Shown: positions 43,763 to 51,886 of the stretch, in pieces
Layout of the letters: every line of letters begins with the position of its first letter
How positions within the stretch are numbered: position 1 is the stretch's first letter
Source of the DNA: Hohaiivirga grylli
GTDB taxonomy: Bacteria > Pseudomonadota > Alphaproteobacteria > Rhizobiales > Beijerinckiaceae
NCBI RefSeq assembly: GCF_039655745.1
Contig: NZ_JBBYXI010000001.1
Coordinates: 248,001-312,000, forward strand
Direction of reading: 5' to 3'
DNA: 64,000 bases
Notes under the pieces: model-generated
Told to the model about the DNA's origin: nothing
What the model saw: the letters and a program-made list of their open reading frames with translations, nothing else
The model's database searches: none
Program-made: the position numbers and the translations under genes

Positions 43763-44229
43763 GCAGTCAGTCTTTTCAGGAACTTCAAATACGGGTTGTC
43801 CGGTTGCCACATGCGGAAGGGTTAGAACTGCCGCGGCGTGAGACGGAACATGCTGCTGGTCTTGATTTGGTTGCGGCAAACCCGGAAGCTGAGCCGCTGG
43901 TTTTAAAGCCCAGAGCACGTGCGCTTGTGCCAACGGGCCTTGTTATGGAAATTCCACCAGGGTTTGAGGGGCAGGTACGTCCACGCTCGGGTCTTGCATT
44001 CAAGCATGGCATAACGGTTGCCAATGCACCGGGAACTATTGATGCAGACTATCGTGGGGAAGTAAAAGTCCTGCTTATTAATCTGGGCGAAGAAGATTTT
44101 GTTGTGACACGCGGGATGCGTGTTGCTCAGCTTTTGATTGCGCCTGTTTCATTTGTTTCTTTAGTCCCTGTTGAAACGGTCGAAACAACCTCACGTGGTG
44201 CAGGTGGTTTTGGTTCAACTGGTTTGTGA
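43759..44229 (+). CDS. dut: dUTP pyrophosphatase
   Basis: Trimeric enzyme hydrolysing dUTP to dUMP. 156 residues. The five conserved motifs are visible: HAAGLDL (I), RPRSGLAFKHG (II), GTIDADYRGEVKVLLIN (III), RVAQLLIAP (IV), and the C-terminal RGAGGFGSTG (V) that closes the active site. The coaBC overlap of four bases implies coupling. Confidence 0.97.
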   Translation: MSSQSFQELQIRVVRLPHAEGLELPRRETEHAAGLDLVAANPEAEPLVLKPRARALVPTGLVMEIPPGFEGQVRPRSGLAFKHGITVANAPGTIDADYRGEVKVLLINLGEEDFVVTRGMRVAQLLIAPVSFVSLVPVETVETTSRGAGGFGSTGL

Positions 44230-44260
44230 TCATTTGTTTTAATTAAGAAAGTCTAAGATC

Positions 44261-44707
44261 ATGATGTTACTGTCACGTCGTTCGCTTCTTGCTGTTGCGG
44301 CTGTCGTTGATATTGCCCTGCATGCCCGCCCGACACCTGTATCGGCAAAGAGTTTAGCTGCCCGTCATGATCTGCCGCCACGACATCTTGAAACCATGTT
44401 ACAGGCTCTTGTACATGCTGGGCTGCTCAAGGGTGTACGTGGGCCACGTGGTGGGTATGAGCTTGCTCGTGAGCGCCGCAAGATTACAGCCGGTGATATT
44501 GTGCGTGCGGCTATGAAGGCAATCAATGATGATGAGCCAGAACCACAGTCCCGTCTTGTTGAAGTGGTCATTGGGCCACTGGTGCGTGATGGCACAGAGC
44601 AATTCCTGAAGGTAATGGATGCGGTGACCGTGGAAGAGCTCTGCAATAATGCGGAAGCCAAAAAGGTTTTCTCTTCCGAGAATGAACCGCTTGATTTTAC
44701 AATCTGA
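44261..44707 (+). CDS. Rrf2-family transcriptional regulator
   Basis: 148 residues, starting ATG-ATG 31 bp after dut. The Rrf2 winged HTH shows VSAKSLAARHDLPPRHLETMLQALVHAGLLKGVRGPRGGYELAR, the family wing motif. The usual three-cysteine Fe-S cluster motif of IscR/NsrR is absent; a single Cys lies at VEELCNNAEA. That is like CymR-type regulators of cysteine metabolism, and cysK follows immediately, so sulfur control is a reasonable inference. It may bind the dyads in the 255-bp gap downstream. Confidence 0.9.
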   Translation: MMLLSRRSLLAVAAVVDIALHARPTPVSAKSLAARHDLPPRHLETMLQALVHAGLLKGVRGPRGGYELARERRKITAGDIVRAAMKAINDDEPEPQSRLVEVVIGPLVRDGTEQFLKVMDAVTVEELCNNAEAKKVFSSENEPLDFTI

Positions 44708-44739
44708 TAATACACTGAAAACAAACAATTAATTTTACT

Positions 44740-44776
44740 TTCCCTATTTATCATTTCGAAAGTGATAGATAGGGAA
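44740..44776. promoter_or_regulatory. long inverted repeat between rrf2 and cysK
   Basis: TTCCCTATTTATCA (44740-44753) and TGATAGATAGGGAA (44763-44776) pair over 14 bp with one G-T wobble, and the intervening bases add about three more pairs. There is no T-tract on either strand. It may be an Rrf2 operator or an mRNA 3'-end hairpin. Confidence 0.5.
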
Positions 44777-44874
44777 GAAAGTCCATATTTAACAAAATAA
44801 AAAGTTATTTAAATTTAATTCGACATATCATCGTGATTTATGTAATAACAGAGAAGAAATTTGTATTTTCTTTG

Positions 44875-44938
44875 GAACCTAACAGCCAAGGTTAGAATTA
44901 TTGAGGGGTACACGGCCCTTTAAATTCGGGTTAGGTTC
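44875..44938 (+). promoter_or_regulatory. cysK leader with two mutually exclusive pairings
   Basis: GAACCTAAC (44875-44883) pairs perfectly with GTTAGGTTC (44930-44938). Its CTAAC can alternatively pair with GTTAG at 44891-44895. Between them, GAATT/AATTC and AGGG/CCCT form an inner hairpin. The 3' arm ends 15 bases before the cysK ribosome site, so a switch here could control translation. I cannot assign it to a known riboswitch class. Confidence 0.45.
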
Positions 44939-44962
44939 AAGAAGCTCTGTTTGGGAGATGAT

Positions 44963-45949
44963 ATGATGGCTCAGGATATTAAGGCACAGCCTACCAAGAT
45001 TACGACGGAAGGCCGTGGCAAGGTTTATGATTCAATTACTGAGACACTTGGCAACACGCCGCTTGTCCGTCTCAATCGACTGGCAAAGGAAAATGGCCTC
45101 AAGGCCAATATTCTTGCAAAACTCGAATTCTTCAACCCACTTGCCAGCGTCAAAGACCGCATTGGTATCAATCTGGTTGATGCATTGGAAAGTCAGGGTA
45201 TTTTAAAGGCTGGCGGTACACTTATTGAGCCAACATCCGGGAATACCGGTATTGCTCTGGCTTTTGTGGCTGCTGCTCGTGGTTATCGCCTGATCCTGAC
45301 GATGCCAGAGACCATGTCGATCGAACGTCGCCGCTTGCTGGCTTTCCTTGGTGCAGAGCTTGTTCTGACATCCGGTGATCTTGGCATGAAGGGTGCGATT
45401 GCCAAAGCTGAAGAGCTGAAAGAAACCATTCCTGGTGCAATCATTCCTCAGCAGTTTGAGAACCCGAATAACCCAGCCATTCATCGTGCAACAACAGCAC
45501 AGGAAATCTGGAACGATACACACGGTAAGGTTGATTACTTTATCGCTGGTGTTGGTACAGGCGGTACTGTCACAGGTGTTGGGCAGGTTCTTAAAGAGAA
45601 GAACGCGGCTGTAAAAGTCATTGCTGTTGAGCCTGAGGATTCCCCTGTTCTGTCTGGCGGTCAGCCTGGAAAACATAAAATTCAGGGTATCGGTGCAGGC
45701 TTCGTACCGGGTGTTCTTGATCGTTCAGTTATTGATGAAGTCATTACAGTTGGTAACCAGACAGCGATTGATAGTGCACGTCTTCTTGCCCGTCATGAAG
45801 GTATTCCGGTTGGTATTTCTGCAGGTGCCGCCATTGCGGCAGCTTTTGAGGTTGCTGCCCGTCCGGAGGCTGAGGGTAAGAATATCGTTGTGATTATTCC
45901 TGACTTCGCCGAGCGTTATCTTTCAACGGCCTTGTTTGAGGGTATCTGA
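44963..45949 (+). CDS. cysK: cysteine synthase A (O-acetylserine sulfhydrylase)
   Basis: PLP enzyme making L-cysteine from O-acetylserine and sulfide. 328 residues from the ATG at 44963 (GGGAGA upstream; the next ATG is adjacent, and an earlier TTG at 44951 is unlikely). Seen: ETLGNTPLVRLNRL, PLP Lys in PLASVKDRIG, the substrate loop EPTSGNTGIALAF, GTGGTVTGVGQ for phosphate, and a C-terminal PDFAERYLSTALFEG. A structured leader and an Rrf2 gene precede it; a strong terminator follows. Confidence 0.97.
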   Translation: MMAQDIKAQPTKITTEGRGKVYDSITETLGNTPLVRLNRLAKENGLKANILAKLEFFNPLASVKDRIGINLVDALESQGILKAGGTLIEPTSGNTGIALAFVAAARGYRLILTMPETMSIERRRLLAFLGAELVLTSGDLGMKGAIAKAEELKETIPGAIIPQQFENPNNPAIHRATTAQEIWNDTHGKVDYFIAGVGTGGTVTGVGQVLKEKNAAVKVIAVEPEDSPVLSGGQPGKHKIQGIGAGFVPGVLDRSVIDEVITVGNQTAIDSARLLARHEGIPVGISAGAAIAAAFEVAARPEAEGKNIVVIIPDFAERYLSTALFEGI

Positions 45950-45960
45950 TAAAGTGTTTG

Positions 45961-45989
45961 AGAGGGCCCGAAAGGGCCCTTTTCTTTTT
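45961..45989 (+). terminator. intrinsic terminator of cysK
   Basis: AGGGCCC / GGGCCCT with a GAAA tetraloop, followed by TTTTCTTTTT, starting 12 bp after the cysK stop. Confidence 0.93.
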
Positions 45990-46007
45990 GAGTGCACCTT
46001 TCAAAAT

Positions 46008-46025
46008 TGCAAAGTCTACTTTGCA
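46008..46025. promoter_or_regulatory. operator-like dyad upstream of pirin
   Basis: TGCAAAG and CTTTGCA, perfect 7-bp arms with a TCTA spacer, 121 bp before the pirin start. No neighbouring regulator is an obvious binder. Confidence 0.42.
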
Positions 46026-46145
46026 GAATTCTCTCTTCAACTTAACTGCTGAAATCCCATATCAGGATACGAACGTCAGCGGTGAATTGTTTCACCGTTC
46101 CTCTCCAGTCTGATGTCAGATGTGAGAGAAGTGGGAGATAAGAAG

Positions 46146-46856
46146 ATGATGATTTTAAGACCTGCCAATGAACGCGGACATGCAAACCATGGCTGGCTGA
46201 ATTCCTGGCACAGTTTTTCTTTTGCCGGCTACTACGATGAAAACCATATGCACTGGGGCCCACTGCGGGTGATCAATGATGACCGGGTTGCAGCCGGCCG
46301 TGGGTTTGGCACCCATCCGCACAAGAATATGGAGATTATCAGCTATGTACTTGATGGCTCGCTGAGCCATAAGGACTCGCTGGGCAATACCTCAACAATC
46401 GTTCCCGGTGAAGTGCAGCGTATGAGTGCGGGCTCCGGTGTGATGCACTCCGAGTTCAACCATGAGCAGAACGGCGAAACCCATTTTCTGCAAATCTGGA
46501 TTATTCCGGATCGTGTTGATCTGCCGCCATCTTACGAGCAGACAGCTTTCACGGAGGCTGAGAAGCGCGGAAAGCTACGTCTTGTGGCAAGCCCGAATGG
46601 TCAGGATGGTTCTGTTACCATTCATCAGGATGCGAAGCTTTATGCCGGCCTGTTTGATGGCAGTGAGACAGCATCTCATAGCTTTGCTTCCGGGCGCCTT
46701 GGTTATCTGCATGTGGCTACAGGCTCTGTGGAAGTGAATGGCAAGAAACTGCAGGCAGGTGATGCCCTGCTGTTTAAAGATGATCCATCACTTGAAATCA
46801 AGAATGGCCAGCAGGCTGAAGTTCTGCTCTTTGATATGGCAGATGTACAGTTCTGA
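46146..46856 (+). CDS. pirin-family bicupin protein (YhaK/YhhW-like)
   Basis: About 236 residues from the ATG pair at 46146, preceded by GGGAGATAAG; an earlier in-frame ATG at 46113 adds 11 unconserved residues. Seen: the pirin opening RPANERGHANHGWLNSWHSFSF, the metal site HPHKNMEIISYVLDG with a later Glu in MSAGSGVMHSEFNH, and HFLQIWIIPD. Pirins are Fe-binding bicupins; some have quercetinase activity, and YhaK is linked to oxidative stress. The role here is unknown. Monocistronic by spacing. Confidence 0.92.
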   Translation: MMILRPANERGHANHGWLNSWHSFSFAGYYDENHMHWGPLRVINDDRVAAGRGFGTHPHKNMEIISYVLDGSLSHKDSLGNTSTIVPGEVQRMSAGSGVMHSEFNHEQNGETHFLQIWIIPDRVDLPPSYEQTAFTEAEKRGKLRLVASPNGQDGSVTIHQDAKLYAGLFDGSETASHSFASGRLGYLHVATGSVEVNGKKLQAGDALLFKDDPSLEIKNGQQAEVLLFDMADVQF

Positions 46857-46863
46857 TACTCCA

Positions 46864-46891
46864 TTGTGCCGGTCTTAAAAGGCCGGCACAA
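46864..46891 (+). terminator. hairpin downstream of pirin
   Basis: TTGTGCCGG / CCGGCACAA, 9-bp perfect stem with a 10-base loop, eight bases after the pirin stop. No T-tract, so termination is uncertain. Confidence 0.5.
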
Positions 46892-47213
46892 ACTTATGAA
46901 CGGCGCCCCTTATTATTGAGGCAGGTTCAACAATATCTTTCTCTTCCAACAATCCTGCTTAGTAATTCAGATAATGGCTGTGCTTTTCTGAAAACCCCAT
47001 TAGCCTGACATTCCGTATACTTTTTAAATGCCTGTTCCATCGCTCAGGTTTAATGGGGGACGTCACTCTCAAGGTTCGAAGTTTTTAGTTTGCCGTGAAA
47101 TTCCTCCCCCCGTTTAACACGATATGTCCTTACCCCGGTCAGTTTCGTCTCCGGAGGGACATTATGTCGGAAACCTGCGGGTTTCTTCCAGAGGTTAACT
47201 AAGGAGATTTTTA
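46892..47213 (+). other. intergenic region with a structured leader before the Tat amidohydrolase
   Basis: About 320 bp without a gene. The last 90 bases fold into consecutive short stems: GTCTCC/GGAGGGAC, GACAT/ATGTC, AAACC/GGGTTT, then the ribosome site AAGGAG before the ATG. This looks like a leader RNA, but no known class was recognised. Confidence 0.4.
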
Positions 47214-48587
47214 ATGTCACAAAATTCAGACCGGCATGCAGGAACAAGGCGTGATATTCTTCTTGGGGCGGGTGTGCTGGCAACAGCCGGTAGTTTATCG
47301 AGTACGAGTGCTTTGGCAGCATCTACTTCTGAGAAAAAGGATAGCAGGATGACATCTGTTCCATCTGAGAAAACATACTGGCTGACCAATGTCCGGCTAG
47401 AAGATGGCTTTGAAAAGAATGCTGAAGGTAATGTTGTCGGTACAAAAGCCAGAACCGTCAGTCTTCTGATTGAGAATGGCAAGATTACAAAAATCGAGAG
47501 TAATGCTCCTGCAACAGGCGCAGTGCCAGCTTATGATATGGGTGGCCTGCTTGCTTTGCCATCTTTCTCGGATATGCATATCCATCTTGATAAGGGCTAT
47601 TATGGTGGTCCCTGGCACGCGGCAACGCCTTTTGTAAGTGTTGCCAACCATATCAAGGAAGAACAGGGCTTTCTGAAATCATTCCTGCCGGAAACACCAC
47701 AGCGGGCCAAAGCCCTGCTTGAGCTGATTACCAGTAATGGCGTTACCTTTGCCAGAGTACATTGTAATGTTGATCCGGTGATTGAATTGCAGAACAAGGA
47801 TAAGGTTCTGGAAGCTCTCGCTGAATACAAGGACAAGATCGGTTATCAGCTTGTTGCCTTTCCTCAACATGGTCTTCTGCGTGATAAGGAGACAGCGGGT
47901 CTGATGGATAAGGCCATGTCCAATGGTTTTGATATCGTGGGTGGGCTTGATCCGGCGACAATTGATCATGATATCGAGCGCTCCCTGAATACAACGGTTG
48001 AGCTGGCGGTAAAGCATGATGCACCGATTGATATTCACCTGCATGATGGAGGGACACTTGGCCTGTTTACCATCAAGCGTCTGGCTGATCTTGCAGAGCA
48101 GGCAAAATGGCATGGCAAGGTAACGGTTAGCCATGCCTATTGTCTGGGACAGGCTTCAGCAGGCGAACTGGCAGATCTTGGAGCCCAGATGAAGTCCGTC
48201 GGTATGACAATCATTTCATCTGCGCCCATCGATACGACAATGCCACCATTGGGTGAGCTGACAAAGATGGGTGTTACGGTTCATCTTGGAACCGATAACA
48301 TTAATGATCACTGGTCATCTTACAACTCAGGCCTGATTGTTGATCGTGCGAACCGTGCAGGTGAAATTATTGGTTTTGAAGGTGATCATGGCATCAGCCG
48401 CCTGCTCAAATACTTCACACAGGGTAAGGAAACCCTGACCGATGATGGAACGGTTGCATGGCCAAAGGCAGATGATGTGGCAGATATTACCTTTGTTGAT
48501 GCATCCTGCTCGGCCGAATTTATTGCTCGTCGTAAACCGACAAAAGCCGTGATCAGAAATGGTAAGGCAGGCTTCTGGTCTGTGTAA
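47214..48587 (+). CDS. Tat-exported amidohydrolase, cytosine-deaminase-like
   Basis: 457 residues. The N-terminus has a twin-arginine signal (TRRDILLGAGVLATAG, followed by a hydrophobic stretch and an Ala-rich cleavage region near SALAAS), so it is probably exported folded with its metal. The amidohydrolase barrel shows MHIHLDKGYY (HxH), IDIHLHDGG (third His region), TVSHAYCLG (His) and LGTDNINDHWSSY (Asp), the arrangement of CodA-like deaminases. GVTFARVHCNVDP also matches CodA. The substrate is unknown; periplasmic pyrimidine or N-acyl deamination is possible. Preceded by a structured leader, followed by a terminator. Confidence 0.87.
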   Translation: MSQNSDRHAGTRRDILLGAGVLATAGSLSSTSALAASTSEKKDSRMTSVPSEKTYWLTNVRLEDGFEKNAEGNVVGTKARTVSLLIENGKITKIESNAPATGAVPAYDMGGLLALPSFSDMHIHLDKGYYGGPWHAATPFVSVANHIKEEQGFLKSFLPETPQRAKALLELITSNGVTFARVHCNVDPVIELQNKDKVLEALAEYKDKIGYQLVAFPQHGLLRDKETAGLMDKAMSNGFDIVGGLDPATIDHDIERSLNTTVELAVKHDAPIDIHLHDGGTLGLFTIKRLADLAEQAKWHGKVTVSHAYCLGQASAGELADLGAQMKSVGMTIISSAPIDTTMPPLGELTKMGVTVHLGTDNINDHWSSYNSGLIVDRANRAGEIIGFEGDHGISRLLKYFTQGKETLTDDGTVAWPKADDVADITFVDASCSAEFIARRKPTKAVIRNGKAGFWSV

Positions 48588-48617
48588 CCTGCAGCAATTG
48601 TAATCACTGACAGATGT

Positions 48618-48645
48618 AAAAGGCGTTTCTTATGAAACGCCTTTT
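48618..48645 (+). terminator. intrinsic terminator of the amidohydrolase gene
   Basis: A 12-bp stem AAAGGCGTTTC / GAAACGCCTTT with a TTAT loop and following T residues, 30 bp after the stop. The GNAT gene starts 18 bp further. Confidence 0.88.
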
Positions 48646-48663
48646 GCTTTATGAGATGAGGCT

Positions 48664-49107
48664 ATGACTTACAAAATTAAATCTCTGAACCAGATTGATG
48701 AGCCGACAGCCAAAGAGCTTCTGGATATCTGGGAGCGCTCTGTACGGGCAACACATGATTTTCTGACCGAACAGGATATCCGGTCCATTCATCCGCTTGT
48801 TGTTGAAGGGCTGCACCATGTTACCCTTTTGGGATGTTATGAAAATAACAGCCTCAGAGCCTTTGCCGGTATTTCAGCTGACAAGCTTGAGATGCTGTTT
48901 GTGGATCCGGATTACCTTGGACGTGGGTTAGGGCGCGCATTGGTGACTTATATGAAAGCAAACCATGGCGTCAGATATGTTGATGTAAATGAACAGAATG
49001 CATCAGCTTTAAGGTTTTATGAGCGTATGGGATTTATCATTTTTGATCGCTCGGAGCTTGATGGACAGGGAAATCCATTTCCCATTCTGCATATGAAATT
49101 ACAGTAG
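48664..49107 (+). CDS. GNAT-family acetyltransferase (YjaB-like)
   Basis: 147 residues with one GNAT fold. WERSVRATHDFLTEQDI near the N-terminus and the closing SELDGQGNPFPILHM match E. coli YjaB. The acetyl-CoA motif A reads LFVDPDYLGRGLGRALVTYM (Q/RxxGxG/A pattern), then VNEQNASALRFYERMGF. The acceptor is unknown. It ends against a bidirectional terminator shared with typA. Confidence 0.88.
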   Translation: MTYKIKSLNQIDEPTAKELLDIWERSVRATHDFLTEQDIRSIHPLVVEGLHHVTLLGCYENNSLRAFAGISADKLEMLFVDPDYLGRGLGRALVTYMKANHGVRYVDVNEQNASALRFYERMGFIIFDRSELDGQGNPFPILHMKLQ

Positions 49108-49110
49108 ATG

Positions 49111-49144
49111 AAAAAAAGAAGGGGTGCCAATGGCACCCCTTTTA
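49111..49144. terminator. bidirectional terminator between GNAT gene and typA
   Basis: AAGGGGTGCC / GGCACCCCTT with an AAT loop, a T-run on the plus side and AAAAAAA on the left (T-run for the minus strand). It serves both convergent genes. Confidence 0.92.
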
Positions 49145-49147
49145 TTA

Positions 49148-50956
49148 TCAACGTGCGCGCTTACGGGCGATCGGATCAAGGATCGCTTTACGCAGACGGA
49201 TGGATTTTGGCGTTACTTCGACCAGCTCGTCATCCTGAATCCATGACAGAGCACGCTCAAGTGTCATCAGAACAGGCGGTGTAAGGCGAACGGCTTCATC
49301 CTTGGATGTCGTACGGATGTTGGTGAGCTTCTTGCCTTTGAGAACGTTCACTTCAAGATCATTCTCGCGGTTATGTTCACCAACGATCATGCCCTGATAA
49401 ACGCGTGCGCCTGGCTCAATCATCATCGGGCCGCGATCTTCTAGATTCCACATGGCGTAAGCAACAGCTTCACCGATGTCGTTGGAGATCATGACACCAT
49501 TGCGACGACCTGGAATATCACCCTTATATGGTGCGTATTCGTGGAACAGACGGTTCATGATGGCGGTACCGCGTGTATCGGTCATCAGTTCGCTCTGGTA
49601 GCCGATGAGGCCGCGTGTTGGTGCATAGAACACCAGACGCTGACGGTTACCACCAGATGGGCGCATTTCAACCATTTCAGCGCGGCGTTCAGACATCTTC
49701 TGAACGACAACACCGGAATGCTCCTCATCAACGTCGATGACGACTTCTTCGATTGGCTCAAGTGTCTCACCTGTGGCTTCATCCTTGCGGTAAACAACGC
49801 GCGGACGTGAAACAGCCAGTTCGAAACCTTCACGGCGCATGGTTTCAATTAGAATAGCAAGCTGCAATTCACCACGGCCAGAAACAAGGAATGAATCCTT
49901 ATCAGTAGATTCTTCAATCTTCAGAGTGACGTTGCCTTCTGCTTCCTTATGCAGGCGGTCGCGGATCATTCGGCTTGTAACCTTGTCGCCTTCGGTTCCG
50001 GCAATCGGGGAATCGTTGACGATGAAGGACATCGAAACGGTTGGCGGGTCAATTGGCTGGGCCTTCAGCGCTTCTGTCACTTCGAGAGCGGCGAATGTAT
50101 CGGCGACGGTACCCTTTGAAAGGCCAGCAATAGCAACGATATCGCCTGCTTCACCAACTTCGATTGGCTGACGTTCGATGCCACGGAAAGCGAGGATCTT
50201 TGAAACACGGCCCTGTTCAAGAACGTTGTTCTCGTGATCCAGAACCTTGATGCTCTGATTCGGACGAACGGTTCCTGAGAAAATACGGCCCGTGATGATA
50301 CGGCCTAGGAATGGATTGGCTTCAAGGATTGTGCCGAGCATACGGAATGGTGCTTCTGCATCAATCTTTGGAGCAGGAACATGACGCAGAACCAGATCAA
50401 ACAAAGGCTCCATGCCCTGATCCTGAGGACCTTCCGGGCTTTCTGCCATCCAGCCGCTACGGCCTGAACCGTAAAGGATCGGGAAGTCGAGCTGCTCATC
50501 AGTTGCGTCAAGAGCTGCAAAAAGATCGAAGACTTCGTTGATGACTTCCTGAGGGCGGGCATCAGAACGATCGACCTTGTTGATGGCAACGATTGGGCGA
50601 AGACCCATCTTCAAAGCTTTTGACACGACGAATTTTGTCTGTGGCATTGGGCCTTCAGCGGCATCAACGAGAACGATAGCACCATCAACCATATTGAGAA
50701 TACGTTCAACTTCGCCGCCAAAGTCAGCGTGGCCGGGGGTATCAACGATATTGATGCGTGTATCTTTCCAGACAACAGAAGTGGCTTTTGCCAGAATGGT
50801 AATGCCACGTTCCTTTTCAATATCGCCGGAGTCCATGACGCGCTCTGCAACGCGCTGGTTATCTCGGAATGCGCCTGACTGCTGAAGGAGTTTATCGACG
50901 AGGGTTGTTTTGCCATGGTCGACGTGGGCGATAATGGCGATATTACGCAGTTGCAT
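49148..50956 (-). CDS. typA: translational GTPase TypA/BipA
   Basis: Ribosome-associated GTPase for cold and stress adaptation and 50S assembly. 602 residues. Seen: G1 AHVDHGKTTLVDKLL, the switch I ERGITILAKAT, G3 DTPGHADFGGEVER, G4 NKVDRSDARP, a domain-II beta barrel, EF-G-like domain III (about 300-380), and a C-terminal domain with the TypA-specific PGRRNGVMISNDIGEAVAYAMWNLEDRG. The gap upstream (307 bp) is long and structured. Confidence 0.97.
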   Translation of the reverse strand: MQLRNIAIIAHVDHGKTTLVDKLLQQSGAFRDNQRVAERVMDSGDIEKERGITILAKATSVVWKDTRINIVDTPGHADFGGEVERILNMVDGAIVLVDAAEGPMPQTKFVVSKALKMGLRPIVAINKVDRSDARPQEVINEVFDLFAALDATDEQLDFPILYGSGRSGWMAESPEGPQDQGMEPLFDLVLRHVPAPKIDAEAPFRMLGTILEANPFLGRIITGRIFSGTVRPNQSIKVLDHENNVLEQGRVSKILAFRGIERQPIEVGEAGDIVAIAGLSKGTVADTFAALEVTEALKAQPIDPPTVSMSFIVNDSPIAGTEGDKVTSRMIRDRLHKEAEGNVTLKIEESTDKDSFLVSGRGELQLAILIETMRREGFELAVSRPRVVYRKDEATGETLEPIEEVVIDVDEEHSGVVVQKMSERRAEMVEMRPSGGNRQRLVFYAPTRGLIGYQSELMTDTRGTAIMNRLFHEYAPYKGDIPGRRNGVMISNDIGEAVAYAMWNLEDRGPMMIEPGARVYQGMIVGEHNRENDLEVNVLKGKKLTNIRTTSKDEAVRLTPPVLMTLERALSWIQDDELVEVTPKSIRLRKAILDPIARKRAR

Positions 50957-51263
50957 ATATTTTATATCCGGTTGTTGATCTAACGTACTGAAAGATCTCT
51001 TTTAGCGATTGACGGCATTGCCAGTTTTTCAATCTGGCGTATCCATACGTCATAACAGTCCCGCCGCTGCACCAATCGTCACGCGAGGGCATTTTCAAAA
51101 AAGCGGTAACCGGCATTTCAAAAAATGCGACGAGATAGCCCTTAGATACAACTCAGGGCCTTAAACCTGAGCCACCATTTCGTCGAAGGCGCGACCGTTT
51201 GTACGAAACGGGCGATGAAATATGACGTTTCGATACTACGACTTGCAAAAAACGGCAAGAATT
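50957..51263 (-). other. 307-bp typA upstream region with RNA-like structure
   Basis: No gene. Nested inverted repeats are visible around 51180-51225: ATTTCGTCG with CGATGAAAT (one wobble), enclosing CCGTTT / AAACGG. CTCAGG / CCTGAG is at about 51151-51170. On the minus strand this would be the typA leader or a separate small RNA. No known RNA class was recognised. Confidence 0.35.
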
Positions 51264-51833
51264 TTATGTGAGAGTGATGTCTGTTCCTTTTTTTTCTATA
51301 CCATTTCTACGATCAATATATCGCGCGAATATCTGAAAAAAAGCAGCAGCGGCGGCAGATTTAATAATTGCGCCAATAAGAAATGGTACGACGCCGCTCA
51401 TGATGGCTTTGGTAAAACCAATTTTCATACCAAGCCAGCCAGCCCCGACAAAAAGACAGATGGCGTTGCCAATGAGCATGATAAAGAAAAGGTTCAGGAA
51501 CTTCTGTCGGTTTTGAGAACTGGTCAGGCCAGTGAATGCTGCTGCCAGTGGAAATGCGAACAGATAACCTGCGGTCGGCCCCATGAATTTCTCAAGTCCG
51601 GTTACACCTCCTGACAGAACAGGAATACCGCAGGCGGCAAGTGCGAGCCAGATGATAATAGTCAGGGTACCCAGACGCCAGCCAAGGATAGCTCCGGTTA
51701 AAGTTACAGCAAGGGTTTGCAGCGTGATTGGAACCGGGCCTACAGGCAGGGCTATGCGTGAGGCGATGGATAAAACCGCTATGCTGACGATAATTGCCAG
51801 AGGGCGCATATACATGGAGTGAAGAATGATCAT
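51264..51833 (-). CDS. bioY: BioY-type biotin transporter S component
   Basis: 189-residue, six-helix substrate-binding subunit of the ECF biotin importer. RIALPVGPVPITLQTLAVTLTGAILGWRLGTL is the signature BioY segment, and GPTAGYLFAFPLAAAFTG follows. The ATG at 51833 is taken; later in-frame ATGs (51815, 51809) are possible. No bioMN genes are adjacent, so the protein works alone or with a shared energising module. Confidence 0.93.
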   Translation of the reverse strand: MIILHSMYMRPLAIIVSIAVLSIASRIALPVGPVPITLQTLAVTLTGAILGWRLGTLTIIIWLALAACGIPVLSGGVTGLEKFMGPTAGYLFAFPLAAAFTGLTSSQNRQKFLNLFFIMLIGNAICLFVGAGWLGMKIGFTKAIMSGVVPFLIGAIIKSAAAAAFFQIFARYIDRRNGIEKKGTDITLT

Positions 51834-51857
51834 GGCTTCGGTTTTCTGGCCTGAAAT

Positions 51858-51881
51858 AAAAAGCGGCCCCGAAGGGCCGCT
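51858..51881 (-). terminator. intrinsic terminator of argG
   Basis: AGCGGCCC / GGGCCGCT, loop CGAA, followed on the minus strand by TTTTTAT, five bases past the argG stop. Confidence 0.9.
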
Positions 51882-51886
51882 ATGCT

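Noticed and set aside
47065..47085. GGTTCGA similar to a tRNA T-loop
   Set aside because: No acceptor, D or anticodon stem around it.
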